From NCBI GenBank assembly GCA_027489955.1, contig JAIXYZ010000013.1, positions 186,001 through 250,000 on the forward strand: a stretch of DNA of 64,000 nucleotides, in the 5' to 3' direction. The stretch is from Hyphomicrobiales bacterium. GTDB lineage: Bacteria > Pseudomonadota > Alphaproteobacteria > Rhizobiales > Beijerinckiaceae. Shown piece by piece: positions 31,894 through 42,397 of this stretch. The translations under genes and the position numbers were made by a program. The notes below the pieces were generated by a model, which searched no databases, had not been told where the DNA came from, and saw nothing but the letters and a program-made list of their open reading frames with translations. The first letter of the stretch is position 1. Each line of letters starts with the position of its first letter.

Positions 31894-33459
31894 ATGGTCG
31901 TTCGCGTCGCCACGGTGGCGTTCGAGGGCATCGAGGCGCGCGCCGTCGACGTCCAGGTGCAGATCTCGCCCGGCAGCGTGGTGTTCACGGTCGTCGGCCT
32001 GCCGGACAAGGCGGTCGGCGAAAGCCGCGAGCGCGTGCGCTCCGCGCTCATCGCCTCGGGCCTGGCGCTCCCCGCCAAGCGCATCACCGTCAACCTCGCG
32101 CCCGCCGACCTGCCCAAGGAGGGCAGCCATTACGACCTGCCCATCGCGCTGGGGGTGATGGCCGCCATCGGCGCGATCCCGGCCGATGCGCTGGACGGGT
32201 TCACCGTTCTGGGGGAACTGGCGCTCGACGGGCAGATCACCGCGGTGGCGGGCGTCCTCCCGGCGGCGGTCGCCGCCAACGGGCGCGGGCAGGGGCTCAT
32301 CTGCCCGGAATCCTGCGGACCGGAGGCCGCCTGGGCCTCGGCGGACATGGAGGTGCTGGCCCCGCGCTCGCTCATCCAGCTCGCCAACCATTTCAAGGGC
32401 ACGCAGGTGCTGAGCCCGCCGGTTCCGGCGGTCGCGGGGCCCGCGGCGGCGCTGCCGGACCTGCGCGACATCCGCGGCCAGGAGAGCGCCAAGCGCGTGC
32501 TTGAGATCGCGGCGGCCGGCGGCCACAACCTCTTGATGAATGGCCCGCCCGGCGCCGGCAAGTCGATGCTGGCGAGCAGGCTTCCGTCCATCCTCCCGCC
32601 GCTCTCGCCCCGCGAGCTGCTGGAGGTCTCCATGGTCCATTCCGTCGCCGGCCTCCTGGCCGAGGGGCGGCTCACGGACCGGCGGCCCTACCGCGCGCCG
32701 CACCATTCGGCGTCCATGGCGGCGCTCGTCGGCGGCGGGCTCCAGGCCCGGCCGGGGGAGGTCTCGCTCGCCCATCACGGCGTGCTGTTCCTGGACGAGT
32801 TGCCCGAGTTCCAGCCGCAGGTCCTAGACAGCCTGCGCCAGCCCATCGAGACGGGCGAGGTGCTGATCGCCCGCGCCAACCACCGGGCCGTCTATCCGGC
32901 CCGATTCCAGCTCGTCGCGGCCATGAATCCGTGCCGCTGCGGCCGGGCGACCGAGCCCGGCTATGCCTGCCGGCGCCAGCCCAACGAGCGCTGCATGGCA
33001 CAGTACCAGGCGCGCATGTCCGGGCCGCTGCTCGACCGGATCGACCTCGTCATCGAGGTGCCGCCGGTCTCGGCCGCGGACCTGATCCTGCCCGCCCCGC
33101 GCGAGGGATCGGCCGAGGCGGCGGCGCGCGTGGCGCGGGCCCGCCTGATCCAGCGGGAGCGGTTCGATGCGCTCGGTGCGGGGATCGCTGTGAACGCCGC
33201 CTGCCCGCCCGGGCTGATCGAGGACGTCGCCCGCCCGGACGCCGACGGGGCGCGCCTCCTGAAGGACGCCGCCGACGCCATGCGCCTGACCGCGCGGGGA
33301 TTTCACCGGGTGCTCAAGGTCGCCCGCACGCTCGCCGACCTGGACGGCGAGGCCCGCGTCGGCCGCCTGCACCTGGCTGAGGCCCTGTCCTATCGCGCCA
33401 GCGTGGACCGGGTTTCGCCGGACCCGGGCAATTTCAGCGCGGCGACCGCCAGGGTCTGA
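31894..33459 (+). CDS. comM: ComM/YifB family Mg chelatase-like AAA+ ATPase
   Basis: A 521-residue AAA+ protein. ComM in Vibrio and Acinetobacter is a hexameric helicase that drives branch migration during natural transformation, and the family is also present in species not known to be competent. The N-terminal Lon-like domain shows VVFTVVGLPDKAVGESRERV; Walker A is GPPGAGKSM, Walker B is LFLDELPEF, and the zinc-like MNPCRCGRATEPGYAC segment typical of ComM follows. The frame's 3' end overlaps the convergent cyclase gene by 70 nt. Confidence 0.94.
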   Translation: MVVRVATVAFEGIEARAVDVQVQISPGSVVFTVVGLPDKAVGESRERVRSALIASGLALPAKRITVNLAPADLPKEGSHYDLPIALGVMAAIGAIPADALDGFTVLGELALDGQITAVAGVLPAAVAANGRGQGLICPESCGPEAAWASADMEVLAPRSLIQLANHFKGTQVLSPPVPAVAGPAAALPDLRDIRGQESAKRVLEIAAAGGHNLLMNGPPGAGKSMLASRLPSILPPLSPRELLEVSMVHSVAGLLAEGRLTDRRPYRAPHHSASMAALVGGGLQARPGEVSLAHHGVLFLDELPEFQPQVLDSLRQPIETGEVLIARANHRAVYPARFQLVAAMNPCRCGRATEPGYACRRQPNERCMAQYQARMSGPLLDRIDLVIEVPPVSAADLILPAPREGSAEAAARVARARLIQRERFDALGAGIAVNAACPPGLIEDVARPDADGARLLKDAADAMRLTARGFHRVLKVARTLADLDGEARVGRLHLAEALSYRASVDRVSPDPGNFSAATARV

Positions 33460-34436
33460 TCGCGCCCTTTCAGTGCGTGCTCGCCCAGCGGGACGGGCAC
33501 GATGCCGGGGGGAAGGACGGCAAGACGCTCCAGCAGCGCGCCGGAGATCAGCACCTCTTCGCCGAGTTCCTTGCACAGGCCTTCCAGCCGCGCCGCCACG
33601 TTCAGCGTGTCGCCGAAATACGCGATCTTGTGGCGGTCGACGCCGATCTCCGCGGTCACCACGGTGCCCGCATGCAGGGCGGCGCGCACCCGCGGCGGCT
33701 CGCCGAATTCGCGGACCCAGCGCTCGTGCTCGCGGGCAAGGGCCGCGCAGATGTCGACGACGCAGCGCACGCAGCGCGCGTCCTCCACCCCGCGCGCGAC
33801 GGGCCAGCTCACCATGGCAAGGTCGCCGATATAGTCGTCCACCGAGCCCCGGTGCCGGCGGATCGGCTCGGCCATGGCCGCGAAGATCGAGCCGAGCCAT
33901 TCCTGCGCCCTCAGGTCGCCGTGCCGTTCGGCGAAGGCGGTCGATCCGACGACGTCCACGAGCAGGAACACCTTCTCCTCGCGCACCGGCCGGTAATAGC
34001 GGCCGAGCATGAGGTTCACGAAGGTCTGCGCGCCGAGGAGATCGCGGGTGCGCACGATCAGGACCATCATCGCCGAGACCGCGAGGGCGTAGATCAGCAC
34101 GCGCGGCGTGACCCCGACGATCTCCGCCCAATCCCCCGGCAGGAGGCCGAGCCACCACACCACCGTGCCGCCGATCGCGTTGCCGGCGACGATCAGCACG
34201 ACATAGGTCGCTTCCGCCAGCAGCACGTAGAGGAAGGCCGGCCGCCCGCGCAGCCAGCTCTGGAACCAGGGCAGGATCAGCCCGCGCTCGAAGGCCATGA
34301 TGCAGGCGCCGGTGAACACGCCGAAGATCGCGGCCGCCAGCTGGCTCGGTCCGCCGACCAGCATGTTGTAGAGCAGGCCCGCGCCCGCGCTCGCCGCCAG
34401 CACGCCCGCCCAGAGCCAGAATCGGTTCCCGATCAT
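33390..34436 (-). CDS. Membrane-bound class III adenylate/guanylate cyclase
   Basis: A 348-residue protein with about five membrane helices in residues 1-150 and a class III cyclase domain at about 165-330. The first metal aspartate is in FLLVDVVGSTAFAERHG, the second in DYIGDLAMVSWP, and the transition-state Asn/Arg pair in FGDTLNVAARLEGL. This type makes cAMP from ATP; ATP versus GTP choice is not certain from sequence. ATG at 34436 is used because the first helix starts right there (NRFWLWAGVLAASAGAGLLY). It is divergent from the hybrid kinase by 163 nt. Confidence 0.88.
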   Translation of the reverse strand: MIGNRFWLWAGVLAASAGAGLLYNMLVGGPSQLAAAIFGVFTGACIMAFERGLILPWFQSWLRGRPAFLYVLLAEATYVVLIVAGNAIGGTVVWWLGLLPGDWAEIVGVTPRVLIYALAVSAMMVLIVRTRDLLGAQTFVNLMLGRYYRPVREEKVFLLVDVVGSTAFAERHGDLRAQEWLGSIFAAMAEPIRRHRGSVDDYIGDLAMVSWPVARGVEDARCVRCVVDICAALAREHERWVREFGEPPRVRAALHAGTVVTAEIGVDRHKIAYFGDTLNVAARLEGLCKELGEEVLISGALLERLAVLPPGIVPVPLGEHALKGRDQTLAVAALKLPGSGETRSTLAR

Positions 34437-34599
34437 GGCGGGAAGCAAAGCCCGCCCGGCTCCGGATGGAAACAATTTTCGCCATTCCGGTGACGTCCCG
34501 CTCACCACCTTTCCTCGGTCTTCCTCAACCCGGCCGCGCCATGATGCGTCAGGGACATGACCGGCGGTCCACGCCGGCGGGCTTGAGGTGTCGATCGCA

Positions 34600-36675
34600 A
34601 TGGCGGAGTTCGCGGACCAGATCCTGGTCGTGACGGGAGCGTTCACGCTCGCCGGGCTGCTGGCCCTGCTGGCGGCCGTGCGCCGCGGCGCCGTGCCCAT
34701 ACGCCAACAGATCGAACGCCTGCAGGACCGGCTGTTCGAGATCGCCGACAGCGAGGAACGCTACCGCAGCCTCATCGAGGCCCAGGGCGACCTGATCGTG
34801 CGGGAGACCTCCGACCGCACCATGGCCTATGCCAACGAGACCTACCGGCGCATGGCCGGGGCGGACGCCGGCATGCCGGCCGGGCAGGTTCCGCGCCTCA
34901 CCGTCCTGGAGCGGACCGAGCCGGTTGTGCGCCCCGACGGGTCGCGCCTGACCGACGAGAAGGTTGCCACCGCCGATGGCGAGCGCTGGATCTCCTGGGT
35001 CGAGACCGTGGTGATGGACCGCGAGGGGCGCTCGGAATCCCTGCGCGTCGGCCGCGACGTCACCGAGCGGGTGCGCGCGGCCGCCGCCCTCGAGGAAGCC
35101 CGCCAGCGGGCCGAGGCGGCGAACGACGCCAAGTCGCAGTTCCTTGCCATGGTCAGCCACGAGGTGCGCACGCCGCTGAACGGCATCCTCGGCATGGCCG
35201 GGCTGCTGGAATCCACGGCGCTCACCGCCGAGCAGAAGACCTACGTCTCGGCGGTCGCATCGTCCGGGCAGGCGCTGCTGTCGCTGATCGACGAGATCCT
35301 CGACTTCTCCCGCATCGAGGCCGGGCGGCTCGACCTCGTCGCCGCGCGCTTCGACCTGCACCAGCTCGTGGAAGGCGTGGTGGAGCTTCTCGCCCCGCGC
35401 GCCCAGGGCAAGGGTATCGAGATCGCCGCCTCGGTGGCGCTCGGCGTGCCCCAGTTCGTGGTCGGCGACCGCGACCGGCTGCGCCAGGTGCTGGTGAACC
35501 TTGCCGGCAACGCGGTGAAGTTCACCCATAGCGGGGGCGTCGGCATCCGCCTGTCGCGGGGCACGGCGGGCTTCGTCGACATCGAGGTCGCCGATACCGG
35601 CCCCGGCATCCCCCACGAAAAACTGGACTCGATCTTCGAGCGCTTCGAGCGCGTCGACGGCTCGCCCTCGGTCGCCGTGGAGGGAACGGGCCTCGGCCTT
35701 GCCATCTCCCGCCGGATCGTGGAGCGCATGCAGGGGCGCATCGGCGTGGAGAGCCGGCTCGGCCGGGGCTCCACCTTCACGATCTCGCTGCCGCTGCCCG
35801 ACGCGGACCATGCGACGCTGCCGCCGGCGCGGCCGGACCTCGGCCATCGCCGGGCGCTCATCGTGTCGCGCTCGCCCTTCGAAGCGCCTTTCCTCATGAG
35901 CCGGCTGGAGGAGGCGGGCGGCATCGCCGAGCGCGTCGCCAGCGTCGCCGCCGCCGAGCGGTGCCTGGCCGCCCGCGCCTACGACCTGCTCATCGCCGAT
36001 TGCGCGCTGGGGGACGCGGCCACAAAGCGCCTGGCGGCGGCCGCCAGGCAGCACGGCGTCGACCGCACGCTGGTTCTGCTCTCGCCGTTCGAGCGCCGGG
36101 ATTTCGGCCCGCCGCAGGCGGCCGGCTTCGACGGATACCTGGTGAAGCCGATCCGGCCGCGCTCGCTCTTCGCGCGCCTGTCGGACGCAGCGCCGGCCGC
36201 GGCCCAGCCGGCTGCGGAGCCTGCGCCAGGGGCGGGCCTCGCTCCGGCCGCGTTCCACGTCCTCGTCGCCGAGGACAACGACATCAATGCCCTCCTCGTG
36301 ACGCGCATGATCGAGAAGCTCGGCGGCTCCGCCGACCGGGTCGCCAACGGCCACGACGCGGTGTCGCGCCTGGGCGCCCGCGGCCGCAGCCGCTACGACC
36401 TGGCGCTTCTGGACATCCGCATGCCGGGGCTGGACGGCATGGCCGCCGCCCGCGCCGTACGGGCCCGGGAGCACGACCGCGGCCTGATGCCGGTCCGGCT
36501 CGTCGCGGTCACGGCCAATGTCTCGCCGGCGGACCGGGAGGCGGCGATGGCGGCCGGGTTCGACGACTTCCTGCCCAAGCCGCTCGATCCCGCCGCGCTG
36601 CAGGCCCTGATCCGCGCGCTGCCCCATCGCAAGCGCCGCCGCGCCGCCGCCCGCCGCGCCGCCGGCGCGCCTTGA
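34600..36675 (+). CDS. PAS hybrid sensor histidine kinase with two receiver domains
   Basis: A 691-residue hybrid kinase. One N-terminal membrane helix (about 7-25) leads to a PAS domain (about 45-160), a HisKA domain with phospho-accepting H187 in [14 protein letters not shown], an HATPase domain ([31 protein letters not shown]), and two receivers. The first receiver (about 430-535) has D467 in LIADCALGD and poor acidic residues, so it may be degenerate. The second (about 550-675) has VAEDNDIN, D605 in [11 protein letters not shown] and a KPLD lysine. ATG at 34600 is chosen over GTG 34588, with GAGGTG upstream. No dedicated regulator gene adjoins it. Confidence 0.93.
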   Translation: MAEFADQILVVTGAFTLAGLLALLAAVRRGAVPIRQQIERLQDRLFEIADSEERYRSLIEAQGDLIVRETSDRTMAYANETYRRMAGADAGMPAGQVPRLTVLERTEPVVRPDGSRLTDEKVATADGERWISWVETVVMDREGRSESLRVGRDVTERVRAAAALEEARQRAEAANDAKSQFLAMVSHEVRTPLNGILGMAGLLESTALTAEQKTYVSAVASSGQALLSLIDEILDFSRIEAGRLDLVAARFDLHQLVEGVVELLAPRAQGKGIEIAASVALGVPQFVVGDRDRLRQVLVNLAGNAVKFTHSGGVGIRLSRGTAGFVDIEVADTGPGIPHEKLDSIFERFERVDGSPSVAVEGTGLGLAISRRIVERMQGRIGVESRLGRGSTFTISLPLPDADHATLPPARPDLGHRRALIVSRSPFEAPFLMSRLEEAGGIAERVASVAAAERCLAARAYDLLIADCALGDAATKRLAAAARQHGVDRTLVLLSPFERRDFGPPQAAGFDGYLVKPIRPRSLFARLSDAAPAAAQPAAEPAPGAGLAPAAFHVLVAEDNDINALLVTRMIEKLGGSADRVANGHDAVSRLGARGRSRYDLALLDIRMPGLDGMAAARAVRAREHDRGLMPVRLVAVTANVSPADREAAMAAGFDDFLPKPLDPAALQALIRALPHRKRRRAAARRAAGAP

Positions 36676-36677
36676 CA
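36672..36677 (+). promoter_or_regulatory. TTGACA -35-like element before ispH
   Basis: A perfect TTGACA overlaps the stop of the hybrid kinase gene, 32 nt before the ispH ATG. The -10 region after a 17-nt spacer (CCAACA) is weak, so this is only a possible promoter. Confidence 0.3.
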
Positions 36678-36708
36678 AGGCAGTGCGGGGCGGCCCAACA
36701 AGTCGCCC

Positions 36709-37677
36709 ATGCCGCCCCTCGCCAAGCCCCGTCTCGAGATCGTCCTGTGCGCCCCGCGCGGCTTCTGCGCGGGCGTAGTGCGCGCCATCGACGCGGTCGA
36801 GAAGGCGCTGACGATCTACGGCCCGCCGGTCTACGTGCGCCACGAGATCGTGCATAACCGCTATGTCGTGGAAGGGCTGCGCCGGAAGGGCGCCATCTTC
36901 GTCGACGAGCTGTCCGAGGTGCCCGATACCACGGCGCCGGTGATCTTCTCCGCCCATGGCGTGCCCAAGGCCGTGCCCGAGGAGGCCGAGGGCCGCCGGC
37001 TCTTCGCCATCGACGCCACGTGCCCGCTGGTGACGAAGGTCCACCGCGAGGCCGAGGTGCATTACCGCCGCGGCCGCCACGTGGTCCTGGTCGGGCATGC
37101 GGGCCATCCCGAGGTCATCGGCACGATGGGCCAGCTCCCCGCCGGCGCGATCACGCTGGTGGAGACGCTGGAGGATGTGGACCGGCTGGAGGCGCCCGCC
37201 GGGCGGGACCTCGCCTATGTCACGCAGACCACGCTGTCGCTCGACGACACGCGCGAGATCGTGGAGGCGCTGAAGCGCCGCTTCCCCCGTATCGTCGATC
37301 CCCACAAGGAGGACATCTGCTACGCCACGACCAACCGCCAGGAGGCGGTGAAGGCGGTGGCGCCGCAGGTCGACGCCATGCTGGTCGTGGGATCGCCGAA
37401 TTCCTCCAACTCCCAGCGCCTGCGCGAGGTGGCCGAGCGCGCCGGCTGCCGCGTGTCCCGGCTGGTGCTGCGGGCGGCCGACATCGACTGGAGCGAGCTG
37501 GACGGCATCCGCCGGCTCGGGCTGACGGCGGGCGCCTCGGCGCCGGAAATCCTCGTCGAGGAGATCATCGACGCCTTCGCCGCGCGCTACGAGGTCGACG
37601 TCCAGACCTTCTCCACCGCCAGCGAGAGCGTGTTCTTCCCGCTGCCGCGGGCGCTGCGCGAGCAGGCGGCCGAGTAG
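36709..37677 (+). CDS. ispH: 4-hydroxy-3-methylbut-2-enyl diphosphate reductase
   Basis: The last step of the MEP isoprenoid pathway, producing IPP and DMAPP with a [4Fe-4S] enzyme. The 322-residue protein has the three cluster cysteines in [26 protein letters not shown] and [11 protein letters not shown] or its neighbourhood, and the substrate-site motifs [38 protein letters not shown] and [13 protein letters not shown]. The thrB start follows the stop codon with no gap. Confidence 0.97.
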   Translation: MPPLAKPRLEIVLCAPRGFCAGVVRAIDAVEKALTIYGPPVYVRHEIVHNRYVVEGLRRKGAIFVDELSEVPDTTAPVIFSAHGVPKAVPEEAEGRRLFAIDATCPLVTKVHREAEVHYRRGRHVVLVGHAGHPEVIGTMGQLPAGAITLVETLEDVDRLEAPAGRDLAYVTQTTLSLDDTREIVEALKRRFPRIVDPHKEDICYATTNRQEAVKAVAPQVDAMLVVGSPNSSNSQRLREVAERAGCRVSRLVLRAADIDWSELDGIRRLGLTAGASAPEILVEEIIDAFAARYEVDVQTFSTASESVFFPLPRALREQAAE

Positions 37678-38643
37678 ATGGCGGTCTATACCGAGATCGG
37701 CGAGGACGAGCTGGCGTCGTTCCTGACCGCCTATGACGTCGGCGAGGCCCTGTCGGTGAAGGGCATCGCGGAGGGCGTCGAGAACTCCAACTATCTCCTG
37801 CACACGCGCGCAGGCTTCTTCATCCTCACGCTCTACGAGAAGCGCGTGCGCGAGGAGGACCTGCCCTTCTTCCTGGGATTGATGAACCACCTGGCCGGGC
37901 GGGGCCTCACCTGCCCGCTGGCGGTCGCCATGCGCGACGGCCGCACGCTGGGGCGGATCGCGGGCCGGCCGGCGGCCCTCATCACCTTCCTCGACGGCGT
38001 CTCCGTGAAGCGTCCGACCCCCGGCCATTGCGGCGAGGTCGGCACGGCCCTCGCAAGGTTCCACGAGGCCGGGCGCGACTACGGCCTGTCGCGGGCCAAC
38101 GCGCTGTCGATCAGCGGCTGGCGCCCGCTGGCGCAGGCCGCGGGAGAGCGCGCCGACGACGTGCGCGAGGGCCTGTCCCGTCGCCTGGACGAGGAATTGT
38201 CGCTGCTGGAAGGCGCATGGCCCTCGGGGCTTCCGGAAGGCGTGATCCACGCCGATCTCTTCCCCGACAACGTGTTCTTCATCGGCGGGCGGCTGTCGGG
38301 CCTCATCGACTTCTACTTCGCCTGCAACGACGCGCTCGCCTACGACCTCGCCATCTGCCTGAACGCCTGGTGCTTTGAGGCCGACGGGTCGTTCAACCTC
38401 ACCAAGGGGCGGGCGATGATCGCGGGGTACGAGCGCGTCCGGCGGCTGGGCGCCGACGAGGCCGAGGCCCTGCCGATCCTGTGCCGCGGCGCGGCGATGC
38501 GCTTCCTCCTGACGCGTCTGGTGGACTGGCTCAACGTGCCGCCCGGCGCGCTGGTGAGGCCCAAGGACCCGCTGGAATACGACCGCAAGCTCGGCTTCCA
38601 CCGGCTGGCGCGGTCGGCCGCCGATTACGGGCTGGACCGGTGA
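37678..38643 (+). CDS. thrB: Homoserine kinase (ThrB, type II)
   Basis: Phosphorylates homoserine, feeding threonine synthase (thrC at 7802). This is the alphaproteobacterial type with an aminoglycoside-phosphotransferase-like fold, unrelated to the GHMP-type ThrB of E. coli. The 321-residue protein shows [21 protein letters not shown] in the ATP-binding lobe, the catalytic loop [13 protein letters not shown], and the metal aspartate in [13 protein letters not shown]. The ispH-thrB-rnhA order with zero gap and 4-nt overlap is typical of Rhizobiales. Confidence 0.95.
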   Translation: MAVYTEIGEDELASFLTAYDVGEALSVKGIAEGVENSNYLLHTRAGFFILTLYEKRVREEDLPFFLGLMNHLAGRGLTCPLAVAMRDGRTLGRIAGRPAALITFLDGVSVKRPTPGHCGEVGTALARFHEAGRDYGLSRANALSISGWRPLAQAAGERADDVREGLSRRLDEELSLLEGAWPSGLPEGVIHADLFPDNVFFIGGRLSGLIDFYFACNDALAYDLAICLNAWCFEADGSFNLTKGRAMIAGYERVRRLGADEAEALPILCRGAAMRFLLTRLVDWLNVPPGALVRPKDPLEYDRKLGFHRLARSAADYGLDR

Positions 38644-39095
38644 CGAAGCGCGTGACGATCCACACCGACGGGGCCTGCTCCGGCAATCCCGGCCCCGGCG
38701 GCTGGGCCGCGCTGCTCGTCTATGACGGGGCGGAGCGCGAACTCTCCGGAGGCGAGGCGCTGACCACCAACAACCGCATGGAGCTGATGGCGGCGATCAG
38801 CGCGCTGGAGGCCCTGAAGCGCCCCTGCGCCGTCGATCTCTACACCGACAGCCAGTACGTGCGGCAGGGCATCCTGGAATGGATGCGCGGCTGGAAGGCG
38901 CGCGGCTGGAAGACCGCGGACAAGAAGCCGGTGAAGAACGAGGACCTGTGGCGCCGCCTCGACGAGGCGAGGGCGCGCCACGACGTGTCGTGGCACTGGG
39001 TGAAGGGTCATGCGGGGGACGTGCACAACGAGCGCGTGGACGCGCTCGCCCGCAGCGCCTGCGAGGCCGCGCGGCCCCAGCGCAAGGGCGCTTGA
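38640..39095 (+). CDS. rnhA: Ribonuclease HI
   Basis: Cuts the RNA strand of RNA-DNA hybrids. With GTG at 38640 the protein is 151 residues, and the catalytic quartet falls exactly at the E. coli numbers: D10 ([14 protein letters not shown]), E48 ([10 protein letters not shown]), D70 (YTDSQYV) and D134 (NERVDALA). The DEDD set and H124 (VKGHAGD) are intact. The GTG start overlaps the thrB stop by 4 nt, supporting it over an upstream start. Confidence 0.96.
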   Translation: MTKRVTIHTDGACSGNPGPGGWAALLVYDGAERELSGGEALTTNNRMELMAAISALEALKRPCAVDLYTDSQYVRQGILEWMRGWKARGWKTADKKPVKNEDLWRRLDEARARHDVSWHWVKGHAGDVHNERVDALARSACEAARPQRKGA

Positions 39096-39226
39096 GCCCG
39101 CCGCTCTTTCCCTGTTGGCGCTTCCTCACGGAAAATTCCTCTCCGGCAGCACTTCGCGCGGGTTGACGGGTGCCCATTGGCGGGCGTCGATTGGGCAACG
39201 ATGATGACCTTTCCCGGAGGACGCCG

Positions 39227-40087
39227 ATGAGCTGGCATTCCCAGACCTGGAACTGGATCGACGGCGCCTGGGTCGAGGGCAACCCGCCCCTGCTGGGCCC
39301 GCGGTCCCACGCGTTCTGGCTGTCGACCTCCGTGTTCGACGGCGCCCGCGTCTTCGACGGCGTGATGCCCGACATCCGGGCCCATGCCGAGCGCGTCAAC
39401 CGCTCCGCCGCGACGATGGCGCTGAACCCGACGATGAGCGCCGACGCCATCGTGGAGCTGACGCGCGAAGGCGCGCGCAAGTTCGGTCCCGACGCTCAGC
39501 TCTACGTGAAGCCGATGTACTGGGCGGAGGCGGACGGCATTTCGGTGATCCTGCCCGACGCGGAATCGACGCGGTTCTGCCTGTGCCTGTTCGTCGCGCC
39601 GATGCCGCCGGCAGGCGCGGGCATCGCCCTTGGCACGACGCGCTTCCGGCGCCCGAGCCTGGAGACGATGCCGACCGACGCCAAGGCCGGCTGCCTCTAT
39701 CCCAATAACGGGCGCGCGTTGCGGGAGGCCAAGGCGAAGGGCTTCGACAACGCCCTCGTGCTCGACACGCTGGGCAACGTGGCCGAGACCGCGACGTCCA
39801 ACGTGTTTCTCGCCAAGGACGGCGTCGTGCGCACGCCGGTGCCCAACGGCACGTTCCTGAACGGCATCACCCGCCAGCGCGTCATCGCGCTGCTGCGGGC
39901 GGACGGCGTCGAGGTGCAGGAGACGACGCTGACGATGAAGGACTTCCAGGAGGCGGACGAGATCTTCACGTCCGGCAATTACTCAAAGGTCACGCCCGTC
40001 GTGCGCCTGGAAGACCGCGACCTGCAGCCCGGCCGGCTCGGCAAGCGCGCACGCGAACTTTACTGGGAGTTCGCCCATTCGGGCTGA
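39227..40087 (+). CDS. Branched-chain amino acid aminotransferase (class IV)
   Basis: A 286-residue PLP fold-type IV transaminase with the N-terminal YxWIDGAWVEG-like entry (NWIDGAWVEGN), VFDGARVFDG, the PLP lysine in PTDAKAGCLYPNN, the glutamate/phosphate motif GNVAETATSNVF and the ending TSGNYSKVTPV. The likely substrates are Leu, Ile and Val with 2-oxoglutarate. Length and the ALRLG-like spacing fit BCAT better than D-alanine transaminase or ADC lyase, but paralogues exist. GGAGG lies 6 nt before ATG 39227. The 131-nt gap to rnhA shows nothing certain. Confidence 0.88.
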   Translation: MSWHSQTWNWIDGAWVEGNPPLLGPRSHAFWLSTSVFDGARVFDGVMPDIRAHAERVNRSAATMALNPTMSADAIVELTREGARKFGPDAQLYVKPMYWAEADGISVILPDAESTRFCLCLFVAPMPPAGAGIALGTTRFRRPSLETMPTDAKAGCLYPNNGRALREAKAKGFDNALVLDTLGNVAETATSNVFLAKDGVVRTPVPNGTFLNGITRQRVIALLRADGVEVQETTLTMKDFQEADEIFTSGNYSKVTPVVRLEDRDLQPGRLGKRARELYWEFAHSG

Positions 40088-40148
40088 CGCCGGCGGCGGC
40101 GCACCCGTAAGCTCGTCGCCCTGAGCCGAGCCCGGAGTGCCCGAACCG

Positions 40149-40862
40149 ATGCGCGCCATCCTGCTTGCCTGCCTGGCCGCCCTGGCTTTGGCGGCTCCCG
40201 CCCGTGCCGACGAGCGCGTTGACCTGGAACTCGTCCTTGCGGCGGACGGATCGGGCTCCATCGATGACGACGAGCTGATGCTCCAGCGCAAGGGCTGGGC
40301 GGACGCCCTGACGAGCCCGGAGGTCCTGGCCGGCATCCGCGACGGCCTCACCGGCTCCATCGCCGTCATGTATTTCGAATGGGGCGGCCCATCGTCCCAG
40401 GTCGTGATCGTCGACTGGCAGATCGTGAAGGACGAGGCGTCGGCCCGCGACTTCGCCCAGAAGCTCGTCTCCCGGCCGCGCGGCGCCTACGGCTACAATT
40501 CCATCTCAAACGCCGTCGATTTCTCCGTCCGGCAGACGGAGGGCAACGCCTTCGACGGCCTGCGCAAGGTCATCGACGTGTCGGGAGACGGCCCCAATAT
40601 CGGCGGGCGGCCGATGGAGCTGGCAAGGCGCGACGCGCTCGAGCGTGGTTTCACGATCAACGCCCTCGCGATCCGCAGGCCCGGCGGGCGCGCCCTCAGG
40701 GGCGAGGCGCTGGAGGACTATTACGCCCGCGAGGTGATCGGCGGTCCGGGCGCCTTCGTCGAGGTCGCCGACGAGACGCAGCCCTTCGCGACGGCCGCCC
40801 GGCGCAAGCTGGTGACCGAGATCGCCGGCGCACCCGCGCCGACGCGGCACGCGCGCCGCTAG
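40149..40862 (+). CDS. DUF1194 domain protein (secreted VWA-like)
   Basis: A 237-residue exported protein with a signal peptide (1-21, ending APARADE) and a von Willebrand A-like fold. The metal-ion-dependent adhesion site reads ADGSGSIDDDE, with supporting TGSIAVMYFEWGG and VIDVSGDGPNIGG segments. Family members are annotated DUF1194; the function is unknown, and metal-dependent protein binding in the periplasm is an inference from the fold. ATG 40149 is used although GTG 40137 is in frame, because GGAG lies at usable distance. Confidence 0.88.
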   Translation: MRAILLACLAALALAAPARADERVDLELVLAADGSGSIDDDELMLQRKGWADALTSPEVLAGIRDGLTGSIAVMYFEWGGPSSQVVIVDWQIVKDEASARDFAQKLVSRPRGAYGYNSISNAVDFSVRQTEGNAFDGLRKVIDVSGDGPNIGGRPMELARRDALERGFTINALAIRRPGGRALRGEALEDYYAREVIGGPGAFVEVADETQPFATAARRKLVTEIAGAPAPTRHARR

Positions 40863-40870
40863 CGCTCCCG

Positions 40871-42397
40871 TCAGCGCCGCAACGGCACCCTGAGCAGCCT
40901 GGCGCCGGCGAGCATGACCCCGCCATAGGCGAGCCCGCCGAGGATCGCGAGGGCACTCAGGGTCAGCATGGCGGGATTGAGCGGCCCCAGGGGTCCGACC
41001 CGGCCGGTGACGGCGGGTGCGGCAAGGACGATCGCGATAGCGAGCGCCAGGCTTGCCGCCGCGACGGCGGCGAGCGTGCGGCCGAGTGTGGCGTCAGGCC
41101 TCGTCCAGCCCCGCGCCAGGGCGATGCCGTAGAGCAGGCCCAGATTGGCCCAGGCCCCGGCCGCCGTGGCGAAAGCCAGGCCCGGCGCGCCGAACCGCGG
41201 CATCAGCACGAGCTTGAGCGCCACGTTGAGCCCGATGGCGGCCAGGGAGATGAAGACCGGGGTCGTGGTGTCGCCCCGGCTGTGAAAGCTCGCGATGGCG
41301 GAGCGGATGAGCACGATGGCCGGCAGGCCGAACGCATAGGCCATCAGCACCGCACCCGCGGCCTCGGCGGCGGCCCGGTCGAACGCGCCGCGGGCGAAGA
41401 CCGCCTCCATGATGAGGGTCGGGATGAGCAGGAACGCCACGGCGAACGGCGCGGCGAGGACGAGCGTCAGCCCGATCGTCCGGTTCTGCGCCCTGTAGGC
41501 GCCGGCCTCGTCCGCGTCCGCGAGCCGGCGGCTCATCGTGGGCAGAAGGACGGTGCCGGCGGCGATGCCGATCACGCCGATGGGCAATTGGTAGAGCCGG
41601 TCGGCATAGTTCAGCGAGGATGCGGCGCCGGGGCCGGAGAGCGTCACCAGGATCGTGTCCGCGAACAGCGCGATCTGGACGCCTGCCGCGCCGAGCGTCG
41701 CCGGGACGAGGCGGCGCAGGAACCCCTTCACCTCGGAATCGAGCCGCGGGCGCGTCATGAGCGGCGTGGCGTCGATCCGCGCCGCCGCGGCGAGGACGAG
41801 GGCGAGTTCCAGCAGCCCGGCCGCGAACACGCCCCAGGCGGCCGCATGCGCCGCGCTGGGAAAGAGGAACGCGACGGCCAGGGCCGCCACGATGGAGACG
41901 TTGAGCAGGATCGGCGCGGCCGCGGCGGCGGCGAAGCGCTCATGGGCGTTGAGGACGCCCGACAGGAGCGTCACCAGCGACACGAAGAGCAGATACGGGA
42001 ACGTGATGCGCGTCAGCGTCACCGCGAGGTCGAACGTCGCGGGGTTCTCGCGGAAGCCCGGCGCCAGCAGCCCGACGAGTTGCGGCATGAAGGCGATCGC
42101 CAGCGCCGACACGACAAGCAGCGTCAGCCCGAACAGCGCGATGATGCGGCCGGAGAAAAGCCGCGCCGCGGGCACGCCCTGCCGGGTGAGGATGCGCGCA
42201 TAGCCCGGCACGAAGGCGGCGTTGAACGCGCCTTCCCCGAAGATGGCGCGGAAATGGTTGGGGATGCGGTTGGCGACGACGAAGGCGTCCATCAGCGGCC
42301 CCGCGCCGAGGATCGCGGCCATGACGATCTCGCGGGCAAGGCCGGTGATCCGCGACAGGAGCGTCCAGCCGCCGACGGACAGGATCTGGCGGAGCAT
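40871..42397 (-). CDS. murJ: Lipid II flippase MurJ
   Basis: Flips lipid II across the inner membrane for peptidoglycan synthesis. The 508-residue protein has about 14 hydrophobic helices, the family start VGGWTLLSRITGLAREIVMA, and conserved AFVVANRIPNHFRAIFGEGAFNAAFVP. Its ATG overlaps the stop of the upstream GT2 gene by 1 nt (TGATG), so the two are co-transcribed. It is convergent with the DUF1194 gene, leaving 8 nt. Confidence 0.95.
   Translation of the reverse strand: MLRQILSVGGWTLLSRITGLAREIVMAAILGAGPLMDAFVVANRIPNHFRAIFGEGAFNAAFVPGYARILTRQGVPAARLFSGRIIALFGLTLLVVSALAIAFMPQLVGLLAPGFRENPATFDLAVTLTRITFPYLLFVSLVTLLSGVLNAHERFAAAAAAPILLNVSIVAALAVAFLFPSAAHAAAWGVFAAGLLELALVLAAAARIDATPLMTRPRLDSEVKGFLRRLVPATLGAAGVQIALFADTILVTLSGPGAASSLNYADRLYQLPIGVIGIAAGTVLLPTMSRRLADADEAGAYRAQNRTIGLTLVLAAPFAVAFLLIPTLIMEAVFARGAFDRAAAEAAGAVLMAYAFGLPAIVLIRSAIASFHSRGDTTTPVFISLAAIGLNVALKLVLMPRFGAPGLAFATAAGAWANLGLLYGIALARGWTRPDATLGRTLAAVAAASLALAIAIVLAAPAVTGRVGPLGPLNPAMLTLSALAILGGLAYGGVMLAGARLLRVPLRR

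Noticed and set aside
34549-38601. A 1350-codon open frame on the minus strand
   Set aside because: It lies antisense to the hybrid kinase, ispH and thrB, all with clear family motifs. Its residue make-up (Arg, Gly, His, Asp) is typical of the complement of GC-rich genes.
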